From contig NZ_JALLIY010000009.1 of NCBI RefSeq assembly GCF_023242315.1, positions 62,001 to 126,000 on the forward strand: 64,000 bases of DNA, in the 5' to 3' direction. Below the pieces are notes generated by a model that was not told the origin of the DNA, did no database searches, and saw only the letters and a program-made list of their open reading frames with translations. Shown piece after piece: positions 37,681 through 47,715 of this stretch (positions are counted from its first letter, which is position 1; each line of letters opens with the position of its first letter). Both the position numbers and the translations under genes were made by a program. Origin of the DNA: Pseudomonas sp. MWU13-2105. Lineage in GTDB: Bacteria; Pseudomonadota; Gammaproteobacteria; Pseudomonadales; Pseudomonadaceae.

Positions 37681-38697
37681 TTAGTCATGGGCAATACCGC
37701 CCAGGGCATGCAGGTCGGCGAGACTGCCGGGCACCAGCTCGGCGATCGCTTCGAGAAAACTCATGGTGGCGAGCCGGCGCGTCCTGGCCGCCAGCAGCGG
37801 CACCGGGCTCGACGGCTCGTGGTGGGCGTAGTAGGCGCAAATGGCGTCCAGGGCACGGACTACGTCTTCGCGGGACTGGCAGACGCCGCGCCAGGCGGCT
37901 GGAGCGCGGTTTGCCGGCTCGCTGGGCGGAGCCGCTGGCGAGTCCGCGAGCGGCGGCGACAAGACGCCGCGGCAACGCTCTTCGGCGACGCGACACCACT
38001 TGTCCAGGGTCCGCCCGAGCCCAGCCAGGGGGGAAATACCCGGTGCCGCGGTTTTTTCCTCGAGGCAAATGTCGATCTGCGCGATCAGCTCGACCAGCGC
38101 CCTCAGCGAGCGCAGGTTCTCGAGCAACTCATCGCGGGCCGCGGACTCGACCAGGCCGACCAGCCGCGCCAGCCCCTGTGCCCGAACCTCGTCTTGAGCG
38201 GATTCGGCGATGTTGGCCAGATCGGCCAGATACAGCGGTTCAAGGCCCACGGCGCCAGCCAAGGGTTGACGCTTGAGCACCAGGACCACACTGCTGGGCA
38301 CCGCCAACTCGGCGAGGGTATTGAGCCGCATCAGCGGATCGTGATCATCTTCAGCCAGGAGCTGGGGGTGAACATCCTCCCAGCGCTCGTGCAGCAGGCT
38401 GTCGATCAACCGCAACCCATCGACAAAACCGGACAACCCGCGCACCTCCAGCAAGGCCCGCGCCAGGCATACCGCGACCCGCAGGTCGAGGGAATCTTCC
38501 AACAGCACCAGGCACAGCGCGCGTACCCGTTGCCAGTCCACGGGCGTGGCGGGATACACATGATCGCCATATTGAACTTCGTTGCCGCCCTCTATTTCTT
38601 GTAACAGTTGAATAAAGTCCGCCCGATATTCCAAGTTCGGGCCACATGACCTGTCAGGCAGGGTATTGATATAAGGAATCAGTTCTTCTATCGACAT
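37681..38697 (-). CDS. tssA: T6SS protein TssA (ImpA N-terminal domain)
   Basis: The first gene of the T6SS operon. The N-terminal ImpA-type domain is recognisable from the GPNLEYRADFIQLLQEIEGG block, the TPVDWQRVRALCLVLLEDSLDLRVAVCLARAL block and the GFVDGLRLIDSLLHERWEDVHPQL block. The C-terminal part has the tail AYYAHHEPSSPVPLLAARTRRLATMSFLEAIAELVPG, typical of short-type TssA. The 338 residues start at the ATG at 38697 (MSIEELIPYINTLPD); the longer frame starts in unlike sequence. Confidence 0.93.
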   Translation of the reverse strand: MSIEELIPYINTLPDRSCGPNLEYRADFIQLLQEIEGGNEVQYGDHVYPATPVDWQRVRALCLVLLEDSLDLRVAVCLARALLEVRGLSGFVDGLRLIDSLLHERWEDVHPQLLAEDDHDPLMRLNTLAELAVPSSVVLVLKRQPLAGAVGLEPLYLADLANIAESAQDEVRAQGLARLVGLVESAARDELLENLRSLRALVELIAQIDICLEEKTAAPGISPLAGLGRTLDKWCRVAEERCRGVLSPPLADSPAAPPSEPANRAPAAWRGVCQSREDVVRALDAICAYYAHHEPSSPVPLLAARTRRLATMSFLEAIAELVPGSLADLHALGGIAHD

Positions 38698-38894
38698 ATT
38701 CCAGCCCCATGACAAATGCCCTTCAGGCATGCTCAAACACAATGACAAGCTCTAAACCTCAACGCCTTGTGCACACGGCACGCCAGGCGCTGCGGGGATT
38801 CACTCTAGTCAAAGGGTGGGGCCGAAAACATAGGAATAATCCGAGATCGGACAACCACGAAGTTCCGGATCAGCGGCGAACAACAGGGGAAGTT

Positions 38895-38931
38895 TGTAAC
38901 TTGCAAATAAACAGCAAAGCAGCAAGTTACA
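38895..38931. promoter_or_regulatory. 10-bp inverted repeat upstream of tssA
   Basis: TGTAACTTGC (38895-38904) and GCAAGTTACA (38922-38931) are a perfect inverted repeat with a 17-nt spacer, about 200 nt upstream of tssA. The surrounding sequence is AT-richer than its neighbours. The dyad fits a dimeric regulator site, possibly two operator halves about 27 bp apart centre to centre, but the regulator is unknown. Confidence 0.45.
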
Positions 38932-39040
38932 TGACACTGTTCAAACATCTGGCGGACAGTGAAGATGTCATAAAGCAACGAGGAGAGGAGCGCTGCAAAT
39001 CAGTGCAAGAAGCGCAGGGGCCATTGGCAAAAAACAGGCA

Positions 39041-39065
39041 AAAAAAAGCCCCGGCAAGCCGGGGC
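39041..39065 (-). terminator. Intrinsic terminator of the tRNA operon
   Basis: On the minus strand the stem GCCCCGGC-TT-GCCGGGGC is followed directly by a run of U residues (A7 or more at 39041-39047). It lies 45 nt after the tRNA-Asp genes and ends their transcript before the T6SS upstream region. Confidence 0.9.
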
Positions 39066-39109
39066 ATTTTCTTTTGCTTCAAGGAGTTCAAGGGCCTTGA
39101 AGCGGTGTA

Positions 39110-39186
39110 TGGCGCAGCGGACGGGACTCGAACCCGCGACCCCCGGCGTGACAGGCCGGTATTCTAACCGACTGAACTACCGCTGC
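39110..39186 (-). tRNA. tRNA-Asp (GTC), copy 1
   Basis: Seventy-seven bases with an encoded CCA end. The acceptor pair GCAGCGG / CCGCTGC, D-loop GTTCAGTCGGTTAGA, anticodon loop CTGTCAC (GTC) and T-arm GGTTCGAGTCCC are all in place. It is identical in the mature part to the copy at 39294. Confidence 0.97.
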
Positions 39187-39293
39187 GTATCGCTCGGACT
39201 TGCGTCCGTTGAAACCTTTGAATCCTGAAACCCGTGATCGACAAGCTTCGGTGCTTTCCGATCGCAGACCGCGCGAGGCGATCTGTACAAATA

Positions 39294-39370
39294 TGGCGCA
39301 GCGGACGGGACTCGAACCCGCGACCCCCGGCGTGACAGGCCGGTATTCTAACCGACTGAACTACCGCTGC
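39294..39370 (-). tRNA. tRNA-Asp (GTC), copy 2
   Basis: A second, identical 77-base tRNA-Asp with GTC anticodon and encoded CCA, 107 nt upstream of the first copy on the same strand. Both are probably processed from a single precursor with tRNA-Val. Confidence 0.97.
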
Positions 39371-39427
39371 GCGTCGGTTGGAAGCTCCTTGCGGAACATC
39401 CGATTCTCTTGCGAGAAACTCAACGAT

Positions 39428-39503
39428 TGGTGGGTGATGACGGGATCGAACCGCCGACCCTCTGCTTGTAAGGCAGATGCTCTCCCGGCTGAGCTAATCA
39501 CCC
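39428..39503 (-). tRNA. tRNA-Val (TAC)
   Basis: Seventy-six bases with encoded CCA. Acceptor stem GGGTGAT / ATCACCC, anticodon loop CTTACAA (TAC) and T-arm GGTTCGATCCC identify it. It is the first gene of the tRNA cluster. Confidence 0.97.
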
Positions 39504-39621
39504 TTTGCTTCGTTGAGGCCGCGAAATTTACGCAGGTAGCGGACCTAAGTCAATAGCCTGCTTGAAGTTTTTCATAAAAAGACAGATTCGTGTCACAGGC
39601 AAGGCCATCAAGCCCCGCTCT

Positions 39622-39720
39622 CTGCGGGAGCGCGCTTGCTCGCGATGGTAGCCGGAACACTGCGGGCCGGCAGACTTCCCGCGTTATCGTTGACGTCCAT
39701 CGCGAGCAAGCTTGCCTACC
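39622..39720. repeat. REPIN-like element (GAGCGCGCTTGCTCGCGATGG variant)
   Basis: CTGCGGGAGCGCGCTTGCTC (from 39622) with GCGATGG is mirrored by CCATCGCGAGCAAGCTTGCC at 39697-39716. This is a diverged family member, with a GCGATGG inner block instead of GCGAAG. It fills most of the gap between tRNA-Val and the SDR gene. Confidence 0.7.
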
Positions 39721-40492
39721 GGTAGATCATCTTGCGGCTCATGCCGCCGTCAACCACGAACTCCTGGCCGGTGACAAACCCCGCATTCCTCGACAGCAGC
39801 CACGCCACCAGCGCCGCCACATCCTCGACCGTGCCTACCCGGCCGGCCGGATGCTGGGCATGATCGGCATCGCTCAACGGCTCGGCCCGCCGTAGCGAGG
39901 GATCACGCGCATCAATCCAACCCGGGCTGACCGCGTTGACGCGGATCTCCGGCCCGAGGCTGATGGCCAGGGCATGGGTCAAGGCCAGCAGGCCGCCCTT
40001 GCTCGCTGCATAGGCCTCACTGTCGGGTTCCGACTGCGCCGCGCGGGTGGAAGCCAGGTTGACGATCGCGCCGCAGTGGGCCCGCAGGTAAGGCGCACAG
40101 TGCTTGGCCAACAACATCGGCCCACCGAGATTGACCGCCAGCACACGATTCCAGTGCGCCAGGTCGAGGCTTTCCAGGGTGCTGTTGTGCGGGTCGGCAA
40201 GCGCCGCGTTGCACACCAGCGCATCGATCCGGCCGAAACGCCCCAATACCTCGGCAACGCCCTGGGCCACCTGGGCTTCGTCAGCCACGTCCATGGCAAT
40301 AAAACAGGCATTCTCACCCAGGACCCGGGCGACCTTGCCGCCCCGGCCACGATCGAGATCGGTGAGCACCACCTGCCAGCCTTCACTGATCAACCAGGCC
40401 GCAATCCCCAGGCCAATGCCGCGCGCCGCGCCCGTTACCAGGGCGACGCGGCCGTTGTTGGCAACGGCCGCGTCCAGGGACCACTCGATCAC
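39716..40492 (-). CDS. SDR-family NAD(P)-dependent oxidoreductase (258 aa)
   Basis: A classical short-chain dehydrogenase. Cofactor motif TGAARGIG is near residue 20, the NAA strand (VCNAALAD) near 95, and the active site S...YAASKGG (Tyr and Lys) near 160. The end [17 protein letters not shown] is typical. Substrate unknown. Its start overlaps the metZ stop by four bases, so it is in the same operon. In P. aeruginosa the same gene pair occurs. Confidence 0.9.
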   Translation of the reverse strand: MIEWSLDAAVANNGRVALVTGAARGIGLGIAAWLISEGWQVVLTDLDRGRGGKVARVLGENACFIAMDVADEAQVAQGVAEVLGRFGRIDALVCNAALADPHNSTLESLDLAHWNRVLAVNLGGPMLLAKHCAPYLRAHCGAIVNLASTRAAQSEPDSEAYAASKGGLLALTHALAISLGPEIRVNAVSPGWIDARDPSLRRAEPLSDADHAQHPAGRVGTVEDVAALVAWLLSRNAGFVTGQEFVVDGGMSRKMIYR

Positions 40493-41700
40493 AAGGCCGC
40501 CAACCCGCGGGCCAGGTCGGCTTGCAGGTCGGCGACATCTTCAAGGCCGACGGCGACACGGATCAGGCTGTCGCGAATCCCCGCGGCCTCACGTTCCTGC
40601 GGCGCCAGGCGGCCGTGGGAGGTGGTGCTCGGGTGGGTGATGGTGGTCTTGCTGTCACCCAGGTTGGCGGTGATCGAGATCAACCGGGTGGCGTCGATAA
40701 AGCGCCAGGCGCCCTCTTTGCCGCCCTTGACCTCGAAGCTCACCACCGCGCCGAAGCCGCGCTGCTGGCGCTGGGCGAGCTCGTGCTGCGGATGACTCTT
40801 GAGACCGGCGTAATGGACCTTCTCGATGCCGTCCTGCTGCTCCAGCCACTCGGCCAGGGCCTGGGCATTGGCACAGTGGGCGCGCATGCGCAGGTTCAGG
40901 GTTTCCAGGCCCTTGAGGAAGATCCAGGCGTTGAACGGGCTGAGGGTCGGCCCGGCGGTACGCAGGAACCCGACGACTTCCTTCATCTGCTCGCCACGCC
41001 CGGCGACCACGCCGCCCATGCACCGGCCCTGGCCGTCGATGAACTTGGTCGCTGAATGCACGACGATGTCCGCCCCCAGCTTCAACGGCTGTTGCAGGGC
41101 CGGTGTGCAGAAGCAGTTGTCGACCACCAGCATCGCGCCCTTGGCGTGGGCGATTTCGGCCAACGCGGCGATATCCACCAGTTCGGCCAGCGGATTGGAC
41201 GGCGACTCGACGAACAGCAACTTGGTATTCGCCCGGATCGCCGCGTCCCAGCCGGACAAGTCGGCCAATGGCACGTAGTCGACTTCAACGCCGAAGCGCT
41301 TGAAGTACTTCTCGAACAGGCTGATGGTGGAACCGAACACACTGCGCGAGACCAGCACATGGTCGCCGGCACTGCACAGGCTCATGACCACGGCCATGAT
41401 CGCGGCCATGCCGGTAGCGGTGGCCACCGCCTGTTCCGCCCCTTCCAGGGCCGCGATACGCTCTTCGAACGAGCGCACGGTGGGGTTGGTGTAGCGCGAA
41501 TAGACGTTGCCCGGCACTTCTCCGGCGAAACGCGCCGCCGCATCGGCGGCGGTGCGGAACACATAGCTGGAAGTGAAGAACATCGGGTCGCCGTGCTCGC
41601 CTTCCGGCGTGCGGTGCTGACCGGCGCGGACGGCCAGGGTGTCGAAGGCCACGCCCTCGAGATCGCTGTCCAACCGACCGGCATCCCATTCCTGACTCAT
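40489..41700 (-). CDS. metZ: O-succinylhomoserine sulfhydrylase
   Basis: Converts O-succinylhomoserine and sulfide directly to homocysteine in methionine synthesis. A 403-residue PLP enzyme of the Cys/Met-metabolism family with [22 protein letters not shown] near the N-terminus and the PLP lysine in [17 protein letters not shown]. The ATG at 41700 ([13 protein letters not shown]) is preferred to an upstream start. It lies between purF and the SDR gene on the same strand. Confidence 0.95.
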   Translation of the reverse strand: MSQEWDAGRLDSDLEGVAFDTLAVRAGQHRTPEGEHGDPMFFTSSYVFRTAADAAARFAGEVPGNVYSRYTNPTVRSFEERIAALEGAEQAVATATGMAAIMAVVMSLCSAGDHVLVSRSVFGSTISLFEKYFKRFGVEVDYVPLADLSGWDAAIRANTKLLFVESPSNPLAELVDIAALAEIAHAKGAMLVVDNCFCTPALQQPLKLGADIVVHSATKFIDGQGRCMGGVVAGRGEQMKEVVGFLRTAGPTLSPFNAWIFLKGLETLNLRMRAHCANAQALAEWLEQQDGIEKVHYAGLKSHPQHELAQRQQRGFGAVVSFEVKGGKEGAWRFIDATRLISITANLGDSKTTITHPSTTSHGRLAPQEREAAGIRDSLIRVAVGLEDVADLQADLARGLAAL

Positions 41701-41849
41701 GCTGCCACTCCTTGCTCGATTCTCTTGAAGATTAAAACCGGCCCCTCGCAAGGACACCCCTGCAGAAACAGGGCTTGCATGGATGCCCGGCCCCTACAGG
41801 GGATGCGGTGTTTTCAGGACCGCGGCCACACCCCGGAGCCGGCTTTTAC

Positions 41850-43355
41850 TCAGTTGTTGTACAGGTCGATGATCGCGCTGACCGCCTGGGTCTTGACCTT
41901 GGACGCATCGTTACGCGCCTGCTCGATCTTGGCCAGGTAGTGCTCGTCGATGTCGCCGGTGACGTACTTGCCGTCGAACACCGCGCAATCGAAGTTCTCG
42001 ATCTTGATCTTGCCACCACCGACGGCCTCGATCAGGTCCGGCAGGTCCTGGTAGATCAACCAGTCGGCGCCGATCAGATCCGCCACGTCCTGGGTCGTAC
42101 GGTTGTGGGCGATCAGTTCGTGGGCGCTTGGCATATCGATGCCGTAGACGTTCGGGTAACGCACCGCCGGGGCCGCCGAGCAGAAGTAGACATTCTTCGC
42201 GCCGGCTTCGCGGGCCATCTGGATGATCTGCTTGCAGGTGGTACCGCGCACGATGGAGTCGTCCACCAGCATGACGTTCTTGCCACGGAATTCAAGCTCG
42301 ATGGCATTGAGCTTCTGGCGCACGGATTTCTTCCGCGCCGCCTGGCCCGGCATGATGAAGGTGCGGCCGATATAGCGGTTCTTCACAAAGCCTTCGCGGA
42401 ACTTCACGCCCAGGTGGTTCGCCAGCTCCAGGGCCGAGGTACGGCTGGTGTCCGGGATCGGGATGACCACGTCGATGTCATGCTGCGGACGCTCGCGCAG
42501 GATCTTCTCCGCCAGCTTCTCGCCCATGCGCAGGCGCGCCTTGTAAACCGACACACCGTCGATGATCGAATCCGGACGCGCCAGGTAGACGTGTTCGAAG
42601 ATGCACGGGGTCAGCGACGGATTGGTCGCGCACTGCCGGGTATGCAGCTTGCCGTCTTCGGTGATGTACACCGCTTCGCCCGGTGCCAGGTCGCGGATCA
42701 GGGTGAAACCGAGCACATCCAGGGACACGCTTTCGGAAGCGATCATGTACTCGACGCCTTCGTCGGTGTGACGCTGGCCGAACACGATCGGGCGGATGCC
42801 ATGGGGATCGCGGAAACCGACGATACCGTAGCCGGTCACCATCGCCACTACCGCATAGCCACCGACACAACGGTTGTGCACGTCGGTCACCGCGGCGAAC
42901 ACGTCCTCTTCGGTCGGTTGCAGCTTGCCACGCTGGGCCAGCTCGTGGGCGAACACGTTGAGCAACACTTCCGAGTCGGAGTTGGTGTTGACGTGGCGCA
43001 GATCGGACTCGTAGATTTCCTTGGCCAACTGTTCGACGTTGGTCAGGTTGCCGTTGTGCGCCAGGGTGATGCCGTATGGCGAGTTGACATAGAACGGCTG
43101 GGCTTCAGCCGAGGTCGAACTGCCGGCGGTCGGGTAGCGCACATGGCCGATACCCATGTGGCCGACCAGGCGCTGCATGTGCCGCTGATGGAATACATCG
43201 CGGACCAGGCCGTTGTCCTTGCGCAGGAATAACCGGCCATCATGGCTGGTCACGATACCGGCAGCGTCCTGGCCGCGGTGCTGGAGCACGGTTAGCGCGT
43301 CATACAGCGCCTGATTGACGTTCGACTTACCGACGATACCGACGATGCCACACAT
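41850..43355 (-). CDS. purF: Amidophosphoribosyltransferase (glutamine PRPP amidotransferase)
   Basis: Catalyses the committed step of purine synthesis, making phosphoribosylamine from PRPP and glutamine. The start at 43355 puts the catalytic cysteine at residue 2 ([14 protein letters not shown]), as needed after Met removal; the upstream start in the same frame is rejected for that reason. The PRPP motif is [13 protein letters not shown]. At 501 residues the length is typical. It is 41 nt after cvpA, its classical partner. Confidence 0.98.
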   Translation of the reverse strand: MCGIVGIVGKSNVNQALYDALTVLQHRGQDAAGIVTSHDGRLFLRKDNGLVRDVFHQRHMQRLVGHMGIGHVRYPTAGSSTSAEAQPFYVNSPYGITLAHNGNLTNVEQLAKEIYESDLRHVNTNSDSEVLLNVFAHELAQRGKLQPTEEDVFAAVTDVHNRCVGGYAVVAMVTGYGIVGFRDPHGIRPIVFGQRHTDEGVEYMIASESVSLDVLGFTLIRDLAPGEAVYITEDGKLHTRQCATNPSLTPCIFEHVYLARPDSIIDGVSVYKARLRMGEKLAEKILRERPQHDIDVVIPIPDTSRTSALELANHLGVKFREGFVKNRYIGRTFIMPGQAARKKSVRQKLNAIELEFRGKNVMLVDDSIVRGTTCKQIIQMAREAGAKNVYFCSAAPAVRYPNVYGIDMPSAHELIAHNRTTQDVADLIGADWLIYQDLPDLIEAVGGGKIKIENFDCAVFDGKYVTGDIDEHYLAKIEQARNDASKVKTQAVSAIIDLYNN

Positions 43356-43396
43356 GCGACGCAACCCCTACTTAATGAATCTGAACTGAACAGCCC

Positions 43397-43954
43397 TTAC
43401 TGCGGCGTTTTGGCCGGCAAGAGATGCTCCTTGAACGGAAGATCAGCGGGTACGCTGATTCCGCTGGCTAGCCACTGACTGCTCCACCCCAGGATGAGGT
43501 TCTTGGACCAGTCGGCGACCAATAGAAATTTTGGCACGAGCTGGGAGCTCTGCCACCACGAATCCTGTTGGACCGGCCCCAGGCTCAGCAGCCCGACGGC
43601 CACCACCACCAGCAACGCGCCACGCGCGGCGCCGAAGGCCATGCCGAGGAAGCGATCGGTCCCGGACAGGCCGGTGACGCGAACCAGTTCGCCGATAAGA
43701 TAGTTGATCATGGCACCCACCAGCAGGGTGGCAACGAACATGATTGCACAGCCCGCGATCACGCGCGCCGAAGGTGTCTGGATATAGTCGGTCAGGTACA
43801 CCGACAACGAGCCACCGAACATCCAGGCGACCGCGCCGGCAATGATCCAGGTGAGCAGGGACAGGGCTTCCTTGACGAAACCACGGCTCAAGCTGATCAA
43901 CGCAGAAACGACGATTACCGCAATAATCGCCCAGTCAACCCAGGTAAATGGCAC
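43397..43954 (-). CDS. cvpA: Colicin V production / purine-regulon membrane protein CvpA
   Basis: An inner-membrane protein of 185 residues with four hydrophobic helices: VDWAIIAVIVVSALISLSRGF first, then segments near 35, 65 and 105, and the family tract GTDRFLGMAFGAARGALLVVV. Its molecular role is unclear, though it is needed for colicin V production in E. coli and usually precedes purF. It lies 96 nt after the SPOR gene. Confidence 0.93.
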   Translation of the reverse strand: MPFTWVDWAIIAVIVVSALISLSRGFVKEALSLLTWIIAGAVAWMFGGSLSVYLTDYIQTPSARVIAGCAIMFVATLLVGAMINYLIGELVRVTGLSGTDRFLGMAFGAARGALLVVVAVGLLSLGPVQQDSWWQSSQLVPKFLLVADWSKNLILGWSSQWLASGISVPADLPFKEHLLPAKTPQ

Positions 43955-44050
43955 AGTGCAGCCTACAGACGGATAAGGCGGCGCATTTTAGCAGAGCGCC
44001 GCCCCACTGGTAAGGCGATTGTCAGAGCATTTCGATACAAAGCCGCTGGC

Positions 44051-44716
44051 TTAACCGCGCTCCGGTTGGAAACGCACGACAAAGCCCTTCAGATTCTGCT
44101 GGCGACCCAGCAGGTCACGCAGCCGATCGGCCTCGGCGCGCTCGATCAGCGGACCGACAAATACCCGGTTCTTGCCATCGGCGGAACGGATATAGGCGTT
44201 GTAACCCTGGCTGCGCAGGTTTTTTTGCAGGCTTTCGGCACTGTCGCGACTGGACAGGCTGGCCAACTGCACCGACCAACTGATCGGCAGGCCGTTGGGA
44301 TCCACGCGATTTTGCGTGGTATCGAGCTTGGACGGCGCCACCGCAACCACCTGCGCCGGCGTTTGCGTCGGCGCCGGAGCTGGCTTGGCGACAGCAACCG
44401 GGGCTGCCGGCTTGGCCACCACGGCCGGAGCGACAGGCTTGGCTGCCGGTGCCGGCGCGACAGGCACCGGGGTCTGCTCGAGCTCGTCATCGCTCGGAAC
44501 CGGCTCCTGGGGCAACGCCTGCGGCTCGGGAACCGCTACCGGCTCGACCTTGACCTGTGGCAGCGCCGAGGCCTGGGGCGCCGTGGGTGCCTCGACACGC
44601 ACCTGACGCTGCTCGTCCTGGCGGGAAAACAGCATCGGCAGGAAGATCACCGCCAACGCCACCAACACCAGTGCACCGACCATCCGTTGCTTGTACGCCT
44701 TATCCAGCATTGCCAT
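44051..44716 (-). CDS. SPOR-domain protein (DedD-like), 221 aa
   Basis: A single N-terminal membrane helix (MVGALVLVALAVIFLPMLF) is followed by a long Pro/Ala/Val/Lys-rich linker to about residue 140 and a C-terminal SPOR domain (SWSVQLASLSSRDSAESLQKNLRSQGYNAYIR) that binds denuded septal peptidoglycan. The size and location between folC and cvpA match the DedD position in gammaproteobacteria. ATG at 44716 has GGAGG 6 nt upstream, and it overlaps the folC end by 17 nt. Confidence 0.88.
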   Translation of the reverse strand: MAMLDKAYKQRMVGALVLVALAVIFLPMLFSRQDEQRQVRVEAPTAPQASALPQVKVEPVAVPEPQALPQEPVPSDDELEQTPVPVAPAPAAKPVAPAVVAKPAAPVAVAKPAPAPTQTPAQVVAVAPSKLDTTQNRVDPNGLPISWSVQLASLSSRDSAESLQKNLRSQGYNAYIRSADGKNRVFVGPLIERAEADRLRDLLGRQQNLKGFVVRFQPERG

Positions 44717-46007
44717 TGGCAGCCTCCTCCGTGGCGCGCCGGGCCAGCCACTCCAGCGCCTCGGCAACACAAAAAAACGATCCGAACAACAGAATCTCGT
44801 CATCGACGCCAGCCTGGGCACATTGCCCTTCCAACGCAGCGGCGACACTCGCGTAAACGCTCACCGAAGCACCGCGCGCGACCAAGGCGACCTGCAGGTC
44901 GGTGGCCGGGCGGCTGCGCGGCGTCTGCAAGGACGTCACCGCCCAATGCTGGACATGCCGCTGAAGCGGTGCAACCACACCCTCGAGGTCCTTGTCCGAC
45001 AACAACCCGAACACCGCCAGGCGCCGCCCCTTCAAGGGGCTGCGCGCCAGGCGCTCGGCCAGGTATTCGGCGGCATGGGGATTATGCCCGACATCCAGCA
45101 TCAGGCTGAGCGACCGGCCTTGCCAGGTCAGCTTACGCCGATCCAGGCGCCCCACAATACGGGCATCTTGCAGCGCCCGGGCAATCCGCTCCGGCTGCCA
45201 TGGCAGATCCATCAGCAGATAGGCCTGCAGGGCCAGGGCGGCGTTTTCCATGGGCAGGTCAAGCAGCGGCAAGTCATGCAACTCGACCACCTGCCCCTGG
45301 AGATCGACGCCACGCCACTGCCAGTTCGCATCGGTAAGACCGAGATCGAAATCCCGACCACGCAGGAAGAACGGGCAGCCCAGCTCGCGGACCTTGTCCA
45401 GCAGCGGCTGCGGCGGGCTCAGGTCGCCACACAGCGCGGGCACGCCCGGACGGAAGATCCCGGCCTTTTCGAACGCCACCGACTCACGGGTGTTGCCCAG
45501 GTATTCGGCATGATCCACACCGATACTGGTCACCAGCGCCAGATCGGCATCCACCACGTTGACCGTGTCCAGGCGCCCGCCCAGACCGACTTCCAGCACC
45601 ACCACATCCAGGCCCGCGCGCTCGAACAGCCAGAGTGCGGCCAGCGTACCCATCTCGAAATAGGTCAGGGAGGTCTCGCCACGCCCGGCGTCCAGGGCGA
45701 CGAAGGCTTCGCACAACTGCGCGTCCGTCGCCTCGACCCCGTTGATCTGCACACGCTCGTTGTAGCGCAGCAGGTGCGGCGAGCTATAGACGCCAACCTT
45801 GAGTCCCTGTGCTCGCAGCAACGAGGCGACAAAGGCGCAGGTCGAGCCCTTGCCATTGGTGCCGGTCACGGTCACTACCCGAGGCGCCGGCTTGCCCAGC
45901 CCCATGCGGTTCGCTACCTCTTGCGAGCGCTCCAGCCCCATGTCGATGGCCGATGGGTGCAATTGCTCCAGGTAGGCGAGCCACTCGCCCAGGGTACGTT
46001 CGGTCAT
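44700..46007 (-). CDS. folC: Dihydrofolate / folylpolyglutamate synthase
   Basis: Adds glutamate to dihydropteroate and to tetrahydrofolate. The ATP-binding loop [18 protein letters not shown] lies near residue 47, followed by [19 protein letters not shown] and [15 protein letters not shown] with the second-domain linker further on. 435 residues. Its start overlaps the accD stop (ATGA). Confidence 0.97.
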   Translation of the reverse strand: MTERTLGEWLAYLEQLHPSAIDMGLERSQEVANRMGLGKPAPRVVTVTGTNGKGSTCAFVASLLRAQGLKVGVYSSPHLLRYNERVQINGVEATDAQLCEAFVALDAGRGETSLTYFEMGTLAALWLFERAGLDVVVLEVGLGGRLDTVNVVDADLALVTSIGVDHAEYLGNTRESVAFEKAGIFRPGVPALCGDLSPPQPLLDKVRELGCPFFLRGRDFDLGLTDANWQWRGVDLQGQVVELHDLPLLDLPMENAALALQAYLLMDLPWQPERIARALQDARIVGRLDRRKLTWQGRSLSLMLDVGHNPHAAEYLAERLARSPLKGRRLAVFGLLSDKDLEGVVAPLQRHVQHWAVTSLQTPRSRPATDLQVALVARGASVSVYASVAAALEGQCAQAGVDDEILLFGSFFCVAEALEWLARRATEEAANGNAG

Positions 46008-46924
46008 AGGCTTGCAGGCACCGGCGGGACAATCACAGTTTCGACCGGCACGGCAATGTACTCGGGCGTCGGCAGGCCCATCATCTGCGCCAGCAGGTTG
46101 CCCAGGCGCGGACGCAGTTCCTGGCGGGCGATGATCATGTCGATGGCACCGTGCTCCAGCAGGAACTCGCTGCGCTGGAAGCCTTCAGGCAGCTTCTCGC
46201 GCACGGTCTGCTCGATCACGCGCGGGCCGGCGAAGCCGATCAGCGCCTTGGGTTCGCCGACGATCACATCGCCAAGCATCGCCAGGCTCGCGGACACACC
46301 GCCGTAGACCGGGTCGGTCAGCACCGAGATGAACGGCAGGCCTTCTTCCCGCAAGCGCGCCAGAACGGCCGAAGTCTTGGCCATCTGCATCAGCGAAATC
46401 AGCGCTTCCTGCATCCGCGCACCACCGGAAGCGGCGAAGCAGATCATCGGGCAGCGGTTTTCCAGGGCATAGTTGGCGGCACGGACGAAACGCTCGCCGA
46501 CGATGGCCCCCATGGAGCCGCCCATGAACGAGAATTCGAAGGCGGAAACCACCACCGGCATGCCCAGCAGGGTGCCGCTCATGGACACCAGGGCGTCTTT
46601 TTCGCCGGTCTGCTTCTGGGCCGCGGTCAGGCGATCCTTGTACTTCTTGCCGTCACGGAATTTCAGGCGGTCCACCGGCTCCAGGTCCGCACCCAGTTCG
46701 ACGCGACCCTCGGCGTCGAGGAAGATATCGATGCGGGCACGCGCACCAATGCGCATGTGGTGGTTGCACTTGGGGCAGACGTCCAGGGTCTTTTCCAGTT
46801 CCGGACGATAGAGCACCGCATCGCACGATGGGCACTTGTGCCACAGACCTTCAGGCACCGAGCTTTTCTTCACCTCGGAACGCATGATCGAAGGGATCAG
46901 TTTGTCTACTAACCAGTTGCTCAT
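46004..46924 (-). CDS. accD: Acetyl-CoA carboxylase carboxyltransferase subunit beta
   Basis: The beta subunit of the transferase that produces malonyl-CoA for fatty-acid synthesis. The N-terminal zinc ribbon has four cysteines ([20 protein letters not shown] plus PKC) within residues about 30-52; the crotonase-fold part carries [12 protein letters not shown] and [19 protein letters not shown]. The start at 46924 ([15 protein letters not shown]) is the family start. 306 residues. It is 94 nt downstream of trpF. Confidence 0.98.
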   Translation of the reverse strand: MSNWLVDKLIPSIMRSEVKKSSVPEGLWHKCPSCDAVLYRPELEKTLDVCPKCNHHMRIGARARIDIFLDAEGRVELGADLEPVDRLKFRDGKKYKDRLTAAQKQTGEKDALVSMSGTLLGMPVVVSAFEFSFMGGSMGAIVGERFVRAANYALENRCPMICFAASGGARMQEALISLMQMAKTSAVLARLREEGLPFISVLTDPVYGGVSASLAMLGDVIVGEPKALIGFAGPRVIEQTVREKLPEGFQRSEFLLEHGAIDMIIARQELRPRLGNLLAQMMGLPTPEYIAVPVETVIVPPVPASL

Positions 46925-47018
46925 GCTTTCTTTCTCCAATTCGTTTTCGGCCCGTCGGACAACCGGGCCCGCCTGTTTTCTGCGGCGGTATGCATGGACG
47001 GCGGCAGGCTGCCAGCCG

Positions 47019-47651
47019 TCACATTGGCGCTGCGCAACCGCGTACGGCCCGCATGAACGCCTCGATCTTGGTACGATCCTTGATGCCCTTGCCCTGCTCC
47101 ACTCCGCCACTGACATCCACGGCATAGGGCTTGACCCGGGCAATCGCCTCCGCCACGTTGTCGGCGGTCAGGCCGCCGGCGAGGATAATCGGTTTGCTCA
47201 GGCCCTGTGGTACCAGGGACCAGTCGAACGCGGCGCCGGTTCCCCCGGGAACGCCTTCCACATAGGTATCGAGGAGAATCCCGCTGGCGCTCGGGTAAGC
47301 CTCGCAAGCCGCGGCGATATCGTCACCGGCCTTGACCCGCAACGCCTTGATATAGGGACGGTGATAACCCTCGCACTGCTCGCGGGTTTCATCGCCATGA
47401 AACTGCAACAGGTCCAGCGGCACCGCGTCGAGGATTTCCCCCAGCTCGCAGCGGCTGGCATTGACGAACAGGCCGACGGTGGTCACGAACGGTGGCAAGG
47501 CGGCAATAATCGCCCGCGCCTGCCGGACCGTCACCGCTCGCGGGCTTTTCGCATAGAACACAAAACCAATCGCATCGGCCCCGGCGTCGACGGCGGCCAA
47601 CGCATCTTCAATGCGGGTAATCCCGCAAATTTTGCTGCGAACGGCGGGCAT
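47019..47651 (-). CDS. trpF: Phosphoribosylanthranilate isomerase
   Basis: Catalyses the third step of tryptophan synthesis. The catalytic cysteine is in [10 protein letters not shown] at the N-terminus and the catalytic aspartate lies in [23 protein letters not shown] and [14 protein letters not shown] form the phosphate-binding part of the barrel. Start at 47651 ([10 protein letters not shown]) gives 210 residues, the normal size. In P. aeruginosa trpF is also next to accD and truA. Confidence 0.97.
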   Translation of the reverse strand: MPAVRSKICGITRIEDALAAVDAGADAIGFVFYAKSPRAVTVRQARAIIAALPPFVTTVGLFVNASRCELGEILDAVPLDLLQFHGDETREQCEGYHRPYIKALRVKAGDDIAAACEAYPSASGILLDTYVEGVPGGTGAAFDWSLVPQGLSKPIILAGGLTADNVAEAIARVKPYAVDVSGGVEQGKGIKDRTKIEAFMRAVRGCAAPM

Positions 47652-47715
47652 ATCGTAAAAACCCCAGGTATTTTGCCGAGAAAGTCCCGGATGGTAGCAA
47701 ATGCTTTTCCGGGCG

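Larger units (their letters stand above)
38698..39109. other. Upstream region of the T6SS operon
   Basis: About 410 bases between tssA and the first tRNA, without a gene. It must hold the T6SS promoter. It also carries the 10-bp inverted repeat at 38895-38931 and, at its right end, the terminator of the tRNA operon. I found no convincing sigma-54 element (TGGCAC-N5-TTGC) reading toward tssA. Confidence 0.55.

Noticed and set aside
38698..39000. A possible sigma-54 promoter for the T6SS operon
   Set aside because: No TGGCAC-N5-TTGC pattern reading toward tssA could be found by eye.
38709..39167. A 152-codon plus-strand frame between tssA and the tRNA genes
   Set aside because: It runs through a terminator hairpin and into the complement of a tRNA gene, so it is not coding.
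39110..39503. A CRISPR-like pattern from the two repeated blocks
   Set aside because: The repeated units are complete tRNA-Asp genes, not short direct repeats with spacers.
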